Assembly: GCA_900110595.1 (NCBI GenBank)
Contig: FOEZ01000005.1
Coordinates: 1-64,000 of the forward strand
Reading direction: 5' to 3'
DNA from: Arthrobacter sp. OV608
Lineage (GTDB): Bacteria; Actinomycetota; Actinomycetes; Actinomycetales; Micrococcaceae
DNA length: 64,000 nt
Part shown: positions 1 to 9,223 of the stretch, piece after piece
Layout: each line of letters begins with the position of its first letter
How positions within the stretch are numbered: the stretch's first letter is position 1
Made by a program: the position numbers and the translations under genes
Notes under the pieces: generated by a model
The model's input: only the letters and a program-made list of their open reading frames with translations
Told to the model about the DNA's origin: nothing
The model's database searches: none

Positions 1-102
1 AGTGAATTTACGTCGTGTCGTGCTCACAAGAACACCTTTCCGCAGAATCCAAGGATCCCGCTACTTCAGGTGTCCACCAACAGAGGTTAACCCCACCTGG
101 TC

Positions 103-776
103 ATGACCGGTACTCGTTTCGGGGAGGCCACGGCGCTGACCGTCGCGGACGTTGATCTGCTGTCCAAGTCGCCCACCGCTCGGATAAACAAGGCATGGAA
201 ACGAGACGGCCAGAACCAGTACTACATCGGGGCGACGAAGACAGGTGCCGGGAAGCGCACCATCGGACTCGACCCTGCTCTTGTGGAGCTGCTGATCCCG
301 CTGGTGGCAAGCAGGCCGGGCAAGGAACTGGTGTTCACGACGCCCAAGGGCGGGCGGATCATCCACAAGCTTTACTGGCACCACTACTGGGTTCCTGCCG
401 TTCGCGCGGCCGAGGCAATCGGCCTGACCAAAACCCGCGCATTCACGACCTCCGCCACACTCACGCATCCTGGCTGATCCAGGACGAAGTGCCCTTGTTT
501 ACCATCTCGCGCCGGCTAGGGCACGCCTCTACGAGGACGACTGAACAGGTGTACGAGCACTTGAGGCCGGAGGCCCTGCAGTCTGGCGCTGCGCTACTGA
601 GCGTTCCGTCACGGCTTTTCTGCGGTAGCGGTCTGACTAGTCGGCATGGCGGAATTTCTGTCCCCAGGGGTTTGCCTGCCCGGCGCGCAGCCCCGGTCAT
701 GTCGGTCGGGTTCCAAGCCGTCATGAAAGTGGAAAGCAACGCCTTACTTTTGGAGATCCCGTGGAGATCGCTTTGA
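103..776 (+). pseudogene. tyrosine recombinase (phage-type integrase), truncated and frameshifted
   Basis: Only the catalytic domain of a tyrosine recombinase is left. The first catalytic Arg sits in TGTRFGEA, the HxxR box in HDLRHTHASW, and the nucleophile Tyr in TTEQVYEHL. The first part is in frame 1 and the HxxR/Tyr part in frame 3. The break lies in the run of four A at 430-433; one more A would restore TKNPRIHDLRH. The N-terminal core-binding domain is missing, with stop codons just upstream in all three frames. It therefore looks like a dead remnant of an integrative element. The natural C-terminus probably lies near 620; translation runs on to a stop at 774-776. Confidence 0.85.
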
Positions 777-894
777 ACCCGCAGAAGCAGCCGCGCTGTT
801 GCGCTGCACCGAATCATGGCTTCGCGATGGCGCCACCGGCGGACGCTTCCCGCACGCGTGCTGGCGGCCACCCGGCCGACGCATTCGACCCTAG
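763..894 (+). pseudogene. excisionase-like helix-turn-helix fragment
   Basis: Frame 1 reads FEPAEAAALLRCTESWLRDG followed by GRFPHACWRPPGRRIRP and a TAG at 892-894. This resembles the MerR/excisionase-type HTH proteins that accompany tyrosine integrases (normally EAAALL..SWL..GRIPHVRVGRRIRF). No start codon with a ribosome binding site lies in this frame, and the product stops where the family would continue. It is therefore called a remnant. Its position just behind the integrase remnant supports the reading. Confidence 0.5.
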
Positions 895-1268
895 AATACT
901 TGCCGGTCTTCCAGGCTTGGACCAGTGCGGAGACGCCGGCGATGGCGTCTTCCCGGCTCATCAACGTCGTGCTGTCGGCCTCGAATAAGGCGCCTGCATC
1001 AAGTGTGGTGACGACTGGCTGGTTGGGCTGTGGTGGCGAGGGCGGGGCCCCAAAGCAACAATCCACGGTTCCCGTGGAAGCCCTCCGTGCCACGCTAGCT
1101 AACAGGCTTACAAACGGCACCAAGTACTGACCGGCGTCGACCGTGGCAGACACCTCCATGATCTGCCCGCCCGCACACGCTCTACCCACCAGAGACAAAA
1201 GTGACGCGAGGACAACTTTCTCCCACCACGGCGCGTCAGCGACGCTGGTTCGTTAGCTAGAGCCCTCG
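895..1268. other. no supported gene
   Basis: Open frames exist on both strands here, but none shows a recognisable domain or a convincing ribosome binding site. It separates the integrase remnant from the 3' end of the LLM oxidoreductase gene. Confidence 0.5.
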
Positions 1269-2120
1269 TCACCGCGCGCGGCGAAGGCCAAGAGCGTGTG
1301 CCAGCTCTCGATACGACTCGACGGTGGGCGCTCCATCCGCAAGGAGCTGGATTGCAACGTGGTCGGCCCCGGCGGCGTGGTGGCCGCCCTCCAGCCGTTC
1401 GGCTACCCGGGCGGCGGTGCCCTGTAAGACAAGGTCGTCGATCAGCCGGTCGCTTCCGCCATTGATCATCTCGTCCTCGCTGTAACCGAGGGACAGGAGG
1501 TTGTTGCGGTAGTTGACCCGCTGGAGGTAGGGGTCATCAACGAATGCGCGTCCGACCGCGCGGGTGATGCTGGGGTCGGAGCCCAGGACGACCTTCTGCT
1601 CGGGAGCGAGGAGGGGGAGCGGTCCCAGGAGATCCCGCGCCTTCTTCGTATGCTCCGGAATGGTGAGGTAGGGATGGGCTCCCAGTGACCGACGGCCGGA
1701 TAGGCGCACCATGTCGGGGCCCAGTGCGGCAAGAACGCGTCGATCGCACGGCACGTCGCCAACGTCGAGACGGTCGAGGTAGTGCTTCACTGCCGTGTAC
1801 GGCTTGTCGTAGACGCTCTGGTTGGACTCGCGATGGCCGGCACCAATGCCCAGAACGAACCTGCCAGGAAAGCGCTGCTCGATGCGATGGAACGCTGGGC
1901 CAACGATGTCTGCATCCGTGGACCACACGTTGATGATTCCCGTGGCAATGACGATGTTCTCTGTCGCCTGCAACAGTTGCTCTACGACGTGCAGTTCGCT
2001 GTCCTTCGAGCCGCCGATCCACAGAGCCCCGAAACCCAACGTCTCCAGCTCCTTTGCCAGGGCCGGTGTCCAGGTGTCTGCTACCTTCCACACCCCGTAG
2101 CGCTGAAGTTGATCCTTCAT
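1269..2120 (-). CDS. F420-type luciferase-like (LLM) oxidoreductase
   Basis: The 283-residue protein has the usual length of the actinobacterial LLM family of probable F420-dependent oxidoreductases. It begins with YGVWKVADTWTPALAKELETLGF and contains the central RFVLGIGAGH barrel motif and the VLGSDPSITRAVGRAFV segment typical of that subgroup. Such enzymes transfer hydride between F420H2 and a substrate; related flavin-dependent members act as Baeyer-Villiger oxygenases. The ATG at 2118-2120 follows AAAGGAGACTC. It is the last gene of a minus-strand group after the crotonase and the DUF1059 gene, so a step in the same catabolic route is likely. Cofactor and substrate are inferred from family only. 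Confidence 0.85.
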   Translation of the reverse strand: MKDQLQRYGVWKVADTWTPALAKELETLGFGALWIGGSKDSELHVVEQLLQATENIVIATGIINVWSTDADIVGPAFHRIEQRFPGRFVLGIGAGHRESNQSVYDKPYTAVKHYLDRLDVGDVPCDRRVLAALGPDMVRLSGRRSLGAHPYLTIPEHTKKARDLLGPLPLLAPEQKVVLGSDPSITRAVGRAFVDDPYLQRVNYRNNLLSLGYSEDEMINGGSDRLIDDLVLQGTAARVAERLEGGHHAAGADHVAIQLLADGAPTVESYRELAHALGLRRAR

Positions 2121-2207
2121 GAGTCTCCTTTGTTGATCACCAGGCGTGGGAATCCGAAACCGCGCAACAGCGCCTGAGCCTGACGCGCGGGCCTGCCGAG
2201 GGCTCGT

Positions 2208-2354
2208 TCAGAAAGCCATGAAGAGGATCTCTTCGCGCGAATACTCCCGCCCAGGGTGCTCGACGCGAAGGTGCTCATTCGCCTTGGCTACAAGGTCATC
2301 TTCATCCGTCCCGTGAATGGTCTGACCGCACGGGCACTCCAGGGTCTTCTTCAC
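2208..2354 (-). CDS. small DUF1059-type protein
   Basis: A 48-residue protein, beginning with GTG after AGAAGGAGTATTCACT. It carries a CPCG motif (residues 8-10), an acidic GTDEDDLVAKANEHLRVEHP stretch and the conserved ending REEILFMAF. This matches the short DUF1059 family, whose biochemical role is not known. It sits between the crotonase (44 bases upstream) and the LLM gene (87 bases downstream) on the same strand, so it is probably cotranscribed. The Cys/His content suggests metal binding, but that is only inference. Confidence 0.75.
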   Translation of the reverse strand: MKKTLECPCGQTIHGTDEDDLVAKANEHLRVEHPGREYSREEILFMAF

Positions 2355-2397
2355 AGTGAATACTCCTTCTGATCCGTCATTCAGGTCAGGGCATTGG

Positions 2398-3183
2398 TTA
2401 GAGACCTCGGCCAAACGCTGCGAGCGCCTCGTAGGCGAGGCCCATCCCTTGTAGCTCGAGTGTCTGCTTCTTGATCGGCTGAACCATGAGGGAGCGCGTG
2501 AAGCGGAGCGTCGAATCCGATTTTTCGGCGATCCTGCGAGCGAGCTCCCAGGCACGCTCAAGGACGCGCTGCTGTGGCAGGACTTCCTTGACGAGCCCCC
2601 AGCGAAGCGCCTCCTCAGCGGTGATGACCTCCCCGGTGAGCATGTACGCGCGGGCGCGGTTTATACCCAGCAGCATGGTCATCCAGATGTGACTACCATC
2701 GCCCGGTACCAAATCCTGAAGATCGAAGTGGGCGGAATCCTCGAAGGAGGCGGTCTCGGATGCGAGCACGATGTCCGAATACAACGGCAGTTCGCAGTGG
2801 CGACGGACGGGACCGTTGACCGCCGCGATCACGGGCACGGGGATGTCAAGCAGCGCATTGTTCATCTCGCGCTGATTGGTCCAGGCAAGTTCTTCCCACA
2901 CTGCGTACTCGTCGGCGAGGTTGCTCTGGCGGGTCAGGGTTCGGCCTCCGGGAGCGTCGGCTCGCGGGCCGATGAAGTCGGTACCGGTGCCGGTGATGAT
3001 CACCACCCGATTCGCGCGGTCCAGAGCGATCTGCCGGAACGCGGCGGTGAGATCCCGGTGAGTCGTTTCTCCCATGCGAAGGAAGTCGTTGTCCGAATGT
3101 AGCTGCACCAGGAGGATTCCATCCTCACCCCTAGTCAGTTTTATGTGCCGATAACTGTGTTGGTAATCGACGAACTCCGTCAC
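2398..3183 (-). CDS. 6-oxocamphor hydrolase-like crotonase (beta-diketone C-C hydrolase)
   Basis: Crotonase-fold protein of 261 residues, starting at the GTG at 3181-3183 behind AAGGAG; an earlier GTG at 3214-3216 has no good binding site. From memory it parallels Rhodococcus 6-oxocamphor hydrolase along most of its length. It shares the catalytic residues known there: His42 (TTHRDL), His129 (RRHCELP), His152 (SAHF) and Asp162 (PGDGSH), with nearly the same spacing. It lacks the typical CoA-handling Glu pair of hydratases. The predicted reaction is retro-Claisen hydrolysis of a cyclic beta-diketone without CoA. It heads the minus-strand group with DUF1059 and the LLM enzyme and is divergent from the NTF2-like gene. 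Confidence 0.8.
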   Translation of the reverse strand: MTEFVDYQHSYRHIKLTRGEDGILLVQLHSDNDFLRMGETTHRDLTAAFRQIALDRANRVVIITGTGTDFIGPRADAPGGRTLTRQSNLADEYAVWEELAWTNQREMNNALLDIPVPVIAAVNGPVRRHCELPLYSDIVLASETASFEDSAHFDLQDLVPGDGSHIWMTMLLGINRARAYMLTGEVITAEEALRWGLVKEVLPQQRVLERAWELARRIAEKSDSTLRFTRSLMVQPIKKQTLELQGMGLAYEALAAFGRGL

Positions 3184-3308
3184 GGCGAGCGACTCCTTCG
3201 TTGCTGTATATGGCACAGAAAACTGTGACGCGGAAACAGTCCTTCGATTGTCCCCGAGTCCGTAGCGACGAACCCGGCTTACACAATAGCGTGACGAGAC
3301 ACCGCCCT

Positions 3309-3488
3309 GAATACGAATCTACCGTATCATGGATCCGATTCCACTCAATGGCCCCTCCTCGGGTGTTCGACCACATTGTCGTAGGCAGACCGGAGGGGGC
3401 CGCCCCTAGGATTGCAGAAGGCCAGGTTGTGCGCTGGTTGGCGTGACAATCGTGGTGGGATGCTGTTAGCATCCGTTGAATACGATTC
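3309..3488. promoter_or_regulatory. divergent promoter region with two GAATACG operators
   Basis: The space between the crotonase (-) and the NTF2-like gene (+) holds GAATACGAATC at 3309-3319 and GAATACGATTC at 3478-3488. The second is a short palindrome, GAAT-ACG-ATTC. Close copies occur upstream of both ABC importers and the second SDR. This points to one regulator for all of them; a TetR-type protein is encoded at 7072-7689, but the link is only inferred. Confidence 0.55.
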
Positions 3489-3578
3489 TAGATTCGGGGC
3501 TCATCGGCGTTACTCACGGCATCCACGCGAACGACGGCAGAACGTTACCGCGATGAGCGCATCGAGAGGGGACCACTG

Positions 3579-4109
3579 ATGCCATCCAGCCAACTCACGT
3601 TGAGCGATGTCGAGCAACTGCAGGCGATCGCGGCCATCACACGGATCAAGAGCAAGTATGCAAACAGCATCGATCACCGCCGCTGGGATGAGTTCGAGTC
3701 GCTCTTCGCTCCTGATGCGCAGCTGGATGAGAGCGACTTCCCGACTGCCCGCAAACCAGGTTCAAATGAACCAGCCTCTAAGGCTGCGTTCGAGTATCTT
3801 GAGGCGGTTGCGAGCCAGGGCGCTGTATGGCCGGTCGTGGGCCGAGCCGCCATCCGTGCCACGGTCTCATCGACCCGGGAGGACCACGGCATGGTCCATC
3901 ACATTTTCAACCCTGACATCGAGCTCACGTCCGATACCACTGCCACCGCAGTTTTCCGCTACGAGAGCCACCACTGGCTCCCCACGGGCGAGCCGGTGGC
4001 CTACATGCACAACTTCGGCACGTATCACGAGAGCTACGTTCGACTTGCCGACGGACGCTGGTACATCAAAACACTTCGACTTGCCCGCCTGCGCGTGGAG
4101 TGCAGTTAG
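3579..4109 (+). CDS. NTF2-like (SnoaL-type) protein
   Basis: The 176-residue protein has the cone-shaped NTF2-like layout: an N-terminal helix pair (DVEQLQAIAAITRIKSKYANS), the typical DHRRWDEFESLFAPDAQLD, then beta strands ending in DGRWYIKTLRLARLRVE. Members act as small isomerases, hydratases or dehydratases, or as accessory subunits in steroid, terpene and aromatic catabolism. The ATG follows GAGGGGACCACTG. It is the first gene after the divergent operator region and lies 129 bases before an SDR on the same strand, probably as an operon. The specific reaction is not evident. Confidence 0.75.
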   Translation: MPSSQLTLSDVEQLQAIAAITRIKSKYANSIDHRRWDEFESLFAPDAQLDESDFPTARKPGSNEPASKAAFEYLEAVASQGAVWPVVGRAAIRATVSSTREDHGMVHHIFNPDIELTSDTTATAVFRYESHHWLPTGEPVAYMHNFGTYHESYVRLADGRWYIKTLRLARLRVECS

Positions 4110-4238
4110 GCGCCAGCCGAAGGCTCTCTGGCGCGAACATCGCGTCGACCACTCACATGTGGTGCGCAAACATGCAACATCGCCTCGCCTCTTGTCGATG
4201 CGAAACACACGGGAAAAACTGGCTGAAAGGGTAGTGAA

Positions 4239-5093
4239 GTGGGTAACAGGCTGGATGGCAAGGTCGCCATCATCACGGGCGGAGCACGAGGACAGGGCGA
4301 GGCTGAAGCACGACTCTTCGTCGCTGAGGGAGCGAAGGTCGTCATCGCGGACGTGCTCGACGATCCTGGCCAGGCGCTGGCGTCAGACCTCGGCGAAAAC
4401 GCCCTCTACGTCCACCTGGACGTCACCAGCGAGGACGACTGGAATGCTGCGGTCGCTACAACCATCGAGCGATTCGGACCTCCTACGGTTCTCGTGAACA
4501 ACGCCGGGATAACGCAGCACCGAACGATCGATCAGATGGTGAAGGAAGATCTGCTCAACATTCTATCGGTCAACGTTGTGGGCCCCTGGCTTGGCACCAA
4601 GGCGGTGTTTGATCCGATGCGGCATGCAGGTGGCGGATCGATCATCAATATCGGGTCGACGAACAGTGGCCGTGGAGAAGCCGGAGGCACCGGGTACACC
4701 ACCTCTAAGCACGCCCTGGCCGGTCTCACCAAGAGCAGCTCGATCGAGTTCGGGCCTTTCGGCATTCGCGTCAATCTTGTGCTTCCCGGTGGCATCAAGA
4801 CTCCGATGTCGGCGACCTCCGGATCCTGGTACGGCGCTGGCGTGCTGGATACCAACCCCACAGAGTGGGCCTTGCCTTTGCGGCGTTGGGGCCGGCCGGA
4901 AGAGATCGCCTACTTGGTCCTTTTCCTCGCCTCCGACGAGTCCAGCTACTCCACCGGATCCGAGTTCACAGCTGACGGCGGAATGACCGTCGATCATCCG
5001 GGCAGGCCCGCCCGGGCGTGGGTTGAACACCGCGAAGCACTCTTGGCGGAGCAAAATGCCGCGGTCGCGCTTTCAGGACCGCCCTCAGAATAG
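4239..5093 (+). CDS. short-chain dehydrogenase/reductase (SDR)
   Basis: Classical SDR of 284 residues with TGGARGQG (13-20) for NAD(P) binding, NNAG (87-90), Ser140 and the catalytic pair Tyr153/Lys157 in YTTSK. The C-terminal extension of about 25 residues beyond TADGGMTVDHPG is longer than in minimal SDRs. The start is GTG after GAAAGGGTAGTGAA. An acidic residue after the second strand (VVIADVLDD) suggests NAD rather than NADP. A role as dehydrogenase of a hydroxylated alicyclic intermediate, feeding the divergent beta-diketone hydrolase, is plausible from context. Confidence 0.85.
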   Translation: MGNRLDGKVAIITGGARGQGEAEARLFVAEGAKVVIADVLDDPGQALASDLGENALYVHLDVTSEDDWNAAVATTIERFGPPTVLVNNAGITQHRTIDQMVKEDLLNILSVNVVGPWLGTKAVFDPMRHAGGGSIINIGSTNSGRGEAGGTGYTTSKHALAGLTKSSSIEFGPFGIRVNLVLPGGIKTPMSATSGSWYGAGVLDTNPTEWALPLRRWGRPEEIAYLVLFLASDESSYSTGSEFTADGGMTVDHPGRPARAWVEHREALLAEQNAAVALSGPPSE

Positions 5094-5196
5094 ATTCGGG
5101 ACGAATCCTCGCCCTGCTTGAACACCACGTCCTCGATGGCCCTCTGCTCGCCAAGATTATCGAGGATGTGGTGTTTGCCGTTGGTTGCGATGACGA

Positions 5197-6916
5197 CATG
5201 GACACTCCGCCGTCGACCGGGAGCACGACCCCCCTTATGTAGGCCGCCTCGTCTGAAGCGAGGAAGCCGACTCCGATGGCGATCTCGTGTGGATCGGCGA
5301 ACCGCCGAAGGGGGATCGTCTCAGTGAGCTCGGCAAGCCTCGCTTCGGGAATGGAGGAGATCATCCTGGTCTGCGCGTTCGGCGAGACCGTCTTCACGGT
5401 GATGCCAAAGTTCGAGAGCTCCTTCGCCGCGGCCTGGGTGAATCCGATGATCCCTGCCTTTGCCGCGGCGTAGTTGGCCTGGAAGCCGACCTGAGGCATG
5501 ACCAATAGTGCAGCGTCGGTTTGGCCTCCGCCATAAGTCTGGGTAAAGGAGTTCAGACCCGTGTCGAACCCCTCACGCATGATCTCCGTCCGCAACCCAT
5601 CAGGAGATGTTCCCAATGATCAGCAGCCCCGACAATCCGTGGTCACGTGCAGCCCGTATACCGCAGTCGAAAGCGGCCCACATCATCACCCGGGAATGCG
5701 TGAAGTACTGTGCATCTCGGCGCATTTCCCAAAGGCCGAAGTCCCGGTCCTCGATGTGGTTCTCGACAAATGTCAGCAGAAGACGCTGGAGGGCCCACGA
5801 GAAGTGGTCTTCCTTGCCTCCTGCCAGACGTAGCCTTTCCATCGCCACCGTGACCTCACCCACGACGTCGGCCTGGAACTGAGCGATGGCGGCGTTTCCA
5901 ACACGCACAGGCCTCGAATTCCAGTATCCGGGCAGATAACCAAGCACCCTCTCAGGCAAATCCCGTTCTCCGCCAACGCCCTACATGATCTGCAGACTTT
6001 CGGGATCGCCAGCGAGAGACCGAAGCAGCCAATTCCGCCACTGCAGCGCCTTCGTTTCATAGCCGTGGGTCAGCATGGATTCCAATGTCAGCGCGGCATC
6101 GCGCAACAGCGGTAACGGTAGTCCCAGTTCCGGGGGCCGCCGAAGTCCTCGGGCAAGGGTGTCGTCGGCGCCGCAACGATGACACCCGTTTCGTAATGCG
6201 TAAGGGCTCGGAGTACTAACAACGAACGCTTCACCGCATGCCCCGTCCTGGCGACAATGGCTACCCACAGGGTCCAGTACTGAACGGCTTGATCCAGTGC
6301 CTCGTCGACATCAAGGGCTGCCGGAACCTGGCGGTGGGAAGGGAACCGTGTCAATTCGAAATCGACGGTTTTCGCCTCCTCCTCCTCCTGAAATTGCGAA
6401 ATTTCCCTCATGCCCGTGCGAATAAGCCAGTGGAATGTGCGGTCCCCTCAATGCGATCGCATCCGGACCCGCCGTGGCCACCAGGACCGTTGCCCCGGGA
6501 TCTGCATGGTCGTGGCCACGACTAACCCATGGCATAACCAGGCCATAGCTGGGCCGGATAGTGAGTTCTGGGTGCATCTCGACGGTTCCATACAGCCCCA
6601 TGATTCGGCGCAGGAGTGAGGAGCGGTCCAAGCCCACCGGCATGAAGTCTCTAATCAAGACCCGGACGGTGATGGTTTCCCAGGTTGTTTGAAGCACAAA
6701 CGCCGAATCTAGGTAGCGCCGATCAACGACGGCTGCGCCTCCATGACTGGGAGCCAACAGCCACCGACCGTGATCGGCGGTTCCCACGAGTGCACAAAAT
6801 AACCACGGAGAGTCAAAACGCGGGAAATAGAGCCAGTCGACGCTGCCGTTTCGTGAGACGAGCGGCCCGGTTTGGAGGTCCGCAAGCAGCGCATAATCCT
6901 CTATGGGAGCAGCCAT
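5197..6916 (-). pseudogene. glycoside hydrolase family 15 gene fused to the 3' end of an SDR gene, multiply frameshifted
   Basis: The 5' part (6916 down to about 5482) is a GH15 glucoamylase/trehalase-like gene: PIEDYALLADLQTGPLVSRN, then FPSHRQVPAALDVDEALDQA, THYETG, LRDAALTLESM, FTHSRVMMWAAFDCGIRAA, and finally REGFDTGLNSFTQTYGG and ALLVMPQVGF. Frame changes occur near 6400, 6110, 5975 and 5620. At the last VGF the reading passes in frame into an SDR C-terminus, QANYAAAKAGIIGFTQAAAK, through the usual LASDEA and VDGG box ending near 5197. GH15 proteins continue VGFLP and SDRs read VGFQANYAAAKAG, so the join sits on a shared VGF. This is a deletion-fusion pseudogene. The open frame runs on to 4966 over the neighbouring SDR without meaning. 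Confidence 0.85.
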
Positions 6917-7071
6917 GGCTTCACTCAATCACAACTCAACCATATGGGTTAGGCCTCGAGGAATAGAAATTGTCCAGCCTAAGCCCAAGGGCATGGATGG
7001 TAGAGGCAAGGGGAAATGGCCGCCCAGCGCCCCCAAGCTTGAAGAGGACGAGGCGAGAAAGAACCAATGCC

Positions 7072-7689
7072 TTAGCCAGGCATTCCGGCTTCATGTTTCA
7101 GGGTTGAGAGCGCGTTTTGAACCATCTTCACGCACTTGTCGGTGGATATGCCTTCCTCCGAGTTGTCGAACGACAACCACTGCAGCACCAGACCATTAGT
7201 CACTCCAACCAGGAGCCCCGAAAGATTCTCAATATCGACATCCAGTTCCTCCTCGGTTCTAACTTCACGAAGGAGCTGGGCGCAATTATCCAGGTACCGG
7301 CGGTAAACCCGCCTAGCCAAATGTTGGGAGTCTGAACTTCGCAAAGACCACATTGTGAGCTCGTAACTGGCGAGCTGCATGTCGCGACTGCTCTGAAACC
7401 ACTTCATGAATGAACGCAATATATCTGCGACGCCCTGGTGAAGCCCCACTTCTTGCTGTATCCGTTCACCGACTCCAGCAAAACGGGCAGCTGTGATGGC
7501 TTCATAGACTGCATGGAAGAGATCTTCCTTCGTCGCGAAACAATAGTGGAGGCTGGCAGTTGGTAGCTCGGCCACTTCGGCGATGCGGCGAGTTGTCGCC
7601 CTGGCCACACCTTCCCGGCTGATCACAGTAATGGCGGCCTCCACAAACTGCCTACGGCGGAAACTGACAGGCTGATGATCCTGCGGCAT
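7072..7689 (-). CDS. TetR-family transcriptional regulator
   Basis: A 205-residue regulator. The N-terminal HTH (RRRQFVEAAITVISREGVARATTRRIAEVAELPTASLHYCF, with the recognition helix ending in LHYCF) is followed by an all-helical ligand domain with LLVGVTNGLVLQWLSFD. The ATG at 7687-7689 follows GAGGAGGCAGC; the longer open frame upstream has no such site. Divergence from any intact gene is not evident because the neighbours are IS and GH15 remnants. It is the only intact regulator in the first 28 kb. It is therefore a candidate reader of the GAATACGATNC or TGATCA sites in this island, which is inference. Confidence 0.85.
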   Translation of the reverse strand: MPQDHQPVSFRRRQFVEAAITVISREGVARATTRRIAEVAELPTASLHYCFATKEDLFHAVYEAITAARFAGVGERIQQEVGLHQGVADILRSFMKWFQSSRDMQLASYELTMWSLRSSDSQHLARRVYRRYLDNCAQLLREVRTEEELDVDIENLSGLLVGVTNGLVLQWLSFDNSEEGISTDKCVKMVQNALSTLKHEAGMPG

Positions 7690-7879
7690 GCTGCCTCCTC
7701 GCTCACGCTTCTCCGAATTGCGGGATTCTGGAAATGCTCTAATTTCTTCCCAGCTTACTTGGACGCTTGGCCAATTTGATATGGAGATCTCCCTCAACTG
7801 GCAACAGGACAAAGTTTGGACAGCCCGGCGGCGGTCTCCCTAGCTGTTCCCTTCTTCAGGAGAAACAACGGAGCGCCAG

Positions 7880-8580
7880 ATGCTGCGGCCCAGCTTCGTC
7901 CCGGCCGCCCCGATCCGGCGGCTCCGAAATCTGGCCCGGTACCGGATCGATCTGATCGGGACACGGACGGCGGAGAAGAACCGGGTTAAGAAACTTCTGG
8001 AGGACGCAGGGAGCAAACTTTCCGTGGTCGCCTCGGACATTTTCGGCGTCTCCGGCCGGGCGATGATGGCAGCGCTCATCGGCGCTGAACGGAACCCGAA
8101 AGTCCTCGCGCAGCTGGCGCGGTCGAGCATGCGGAACAAGATCACCGAACTTGAGGAGGCCTTCACCGGCCGCTTTGACGAGCACCCCCGCTTCCTTCTA
8201 GCCAGGATGCTGGCGCGGATCGATGGGATCGACGCGGACATCACCGCGCTTGATGTCCAGGTTCCCGACCGCGGGGCACCTTGTTCCTGGGCGAAGTTTT
8301 CCCCGGGTATCAATTCCGCCGCGGGAAAGACCAAAGGCAACGGCTCGACCGGACGCGAACCGCTATATCGCCCGTACGTTGGGCGAAGCCGCCGTCGGTG
8401 CCGGCAGAACGGATACCTTCCTGGGTGAACGTTACCGAAGGATCGCCCGGCGGCAGGGCAAGAAACGCGCCATCGGCGCCGACCACTTCACCCGCCACAC
8501 CGACCCGGACACCAAAAAGGCGGCCACGTCTGCGACCCGAAGGCCTCGGCTACACCGTCTCCCCGACCCCTGCCGCCTGA
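7880..8580 (+). mobile_element. IS110-family transposase remnant
   Basis: The sequence matches the middle and C-terminal part of IS110-type transposases. Frame 2 reads SFVPAAPIRRLRNLARYRID, then SVVASDIFGVSGRAMMAALI and SWAKFSPGINSAAGKTKGNG. Frame 3 then reads ARTLGEAAVGAGRTDTFLGE followed by RYRRIARRQGKK, and frame 1 ends with GLGYTVSPTPAA and a stop. The N-terminal DEDD catalytic domain is absent. Segments expected between ALDVQ and SWAKF, and between KKRAI and GADHFTRH, are missing. It is inactive. Confidence 0.85.
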
Positions 8581-8803
8581 CTCCCATTTTCAAGACCACC
8601 GGAAGCCCTGTTTCGCCTCCGGATGCCCACGCACCCACCGACCAGAGGCAGGTCATCTCATCTTCGGACTAGACGGCGGCTCGATGACAAACTCTTAATC
8701 GCTTGATCAACCGTGCAGTGCTGCCGGCGCTGGGGTGAGGAGCTGATTCCTGAGAAGCCGGTGACCTAGGGCATGAACCGCCGAAGAGTTTTTGGTAAGA
8801 GTT

Positions 8804-8850
8804 CTTGATCACATGACCGAGTTGGTACTAGACTTGGTGGTGTGATCAAG
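8804..8850. repeat. inverted repeat CTTGATCACA / TGTGATCAAG
   Basis: CTTGATCACA at 8804-8813 and its perfect complement TGTGATCAAG at 8841-8850 are separated by 27 bases. A further TTGATCAA lies about 100 bases upstream. It could be a paired operator for the P450 operon, or two insertion-sequence ends left facing each other. The sequence alone does not decide. Confidence 0.55.
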
Positions 8851-9030
8851 ATTACAACCGGGGCTGAAAGAAATTCGTCAGCATGACACGAGAACAGGCC
8901 TATGCAGATTGTCCTTCGGACTCTTATGTGGAGTTCTATGGGGCGACTGGCTGGTCATCCCGTTTGCCCGGTTGAGCAAGCATCCTTTTTCACCTGCATG
9001 CCTGGCGGAACCCGGAATGCGCGTCGCTGA

Positions 9031-9048
9031 CTTAGCCTTGATCCACCG
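9031..9048 (+). repeat. 18-base direct repeat, copy 1
   Basis: CTTAGCCTTGATCCACCG occurs here, 175 bases before the P450 start. An exact copy lies at 10933-10950, 140 bases before the ferredoxin reductase start. The flanks differ. Confidence 0.7.
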
Positions 9049-9223
9049 ATCCGCGGTTGGTCCTGATTGATTTTGGGCCGCCTTGAATGCGCTTCACAAA
9101 CACGACCGATGCGGCACTCGCCGTCCGCGAACTTCCGTGAGAGGTGGTGCGCCGATGCGCATAAGGGCGGTTGATGGCGGCTGATCGACCCGCCGAACAC
9201 AAAACTAGAGAAGGAGCGACCGG

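Larger units (their letters stand above)
8581..9223. other. intergenic region upstream of the P450 operon
   Basis: No gene is seen in these 640 bases. They contain a TTGATCAA at 8703-8710, a 10-bp inverted repeat at 8804-8850 and an 18-base element (9031-9048) that recurs before the ferredoxin reductase gene. The last bases carry AGAAGGAGCGACCGG, the ribosome binding site of the P450 gene. Confidence 0.6.

Noticed and set aside
461..1198. 245-residue open frame on the minus strand
   Set aside because: It runs opposite to the integrase and excisionase remnants, has no domain and no good start site.
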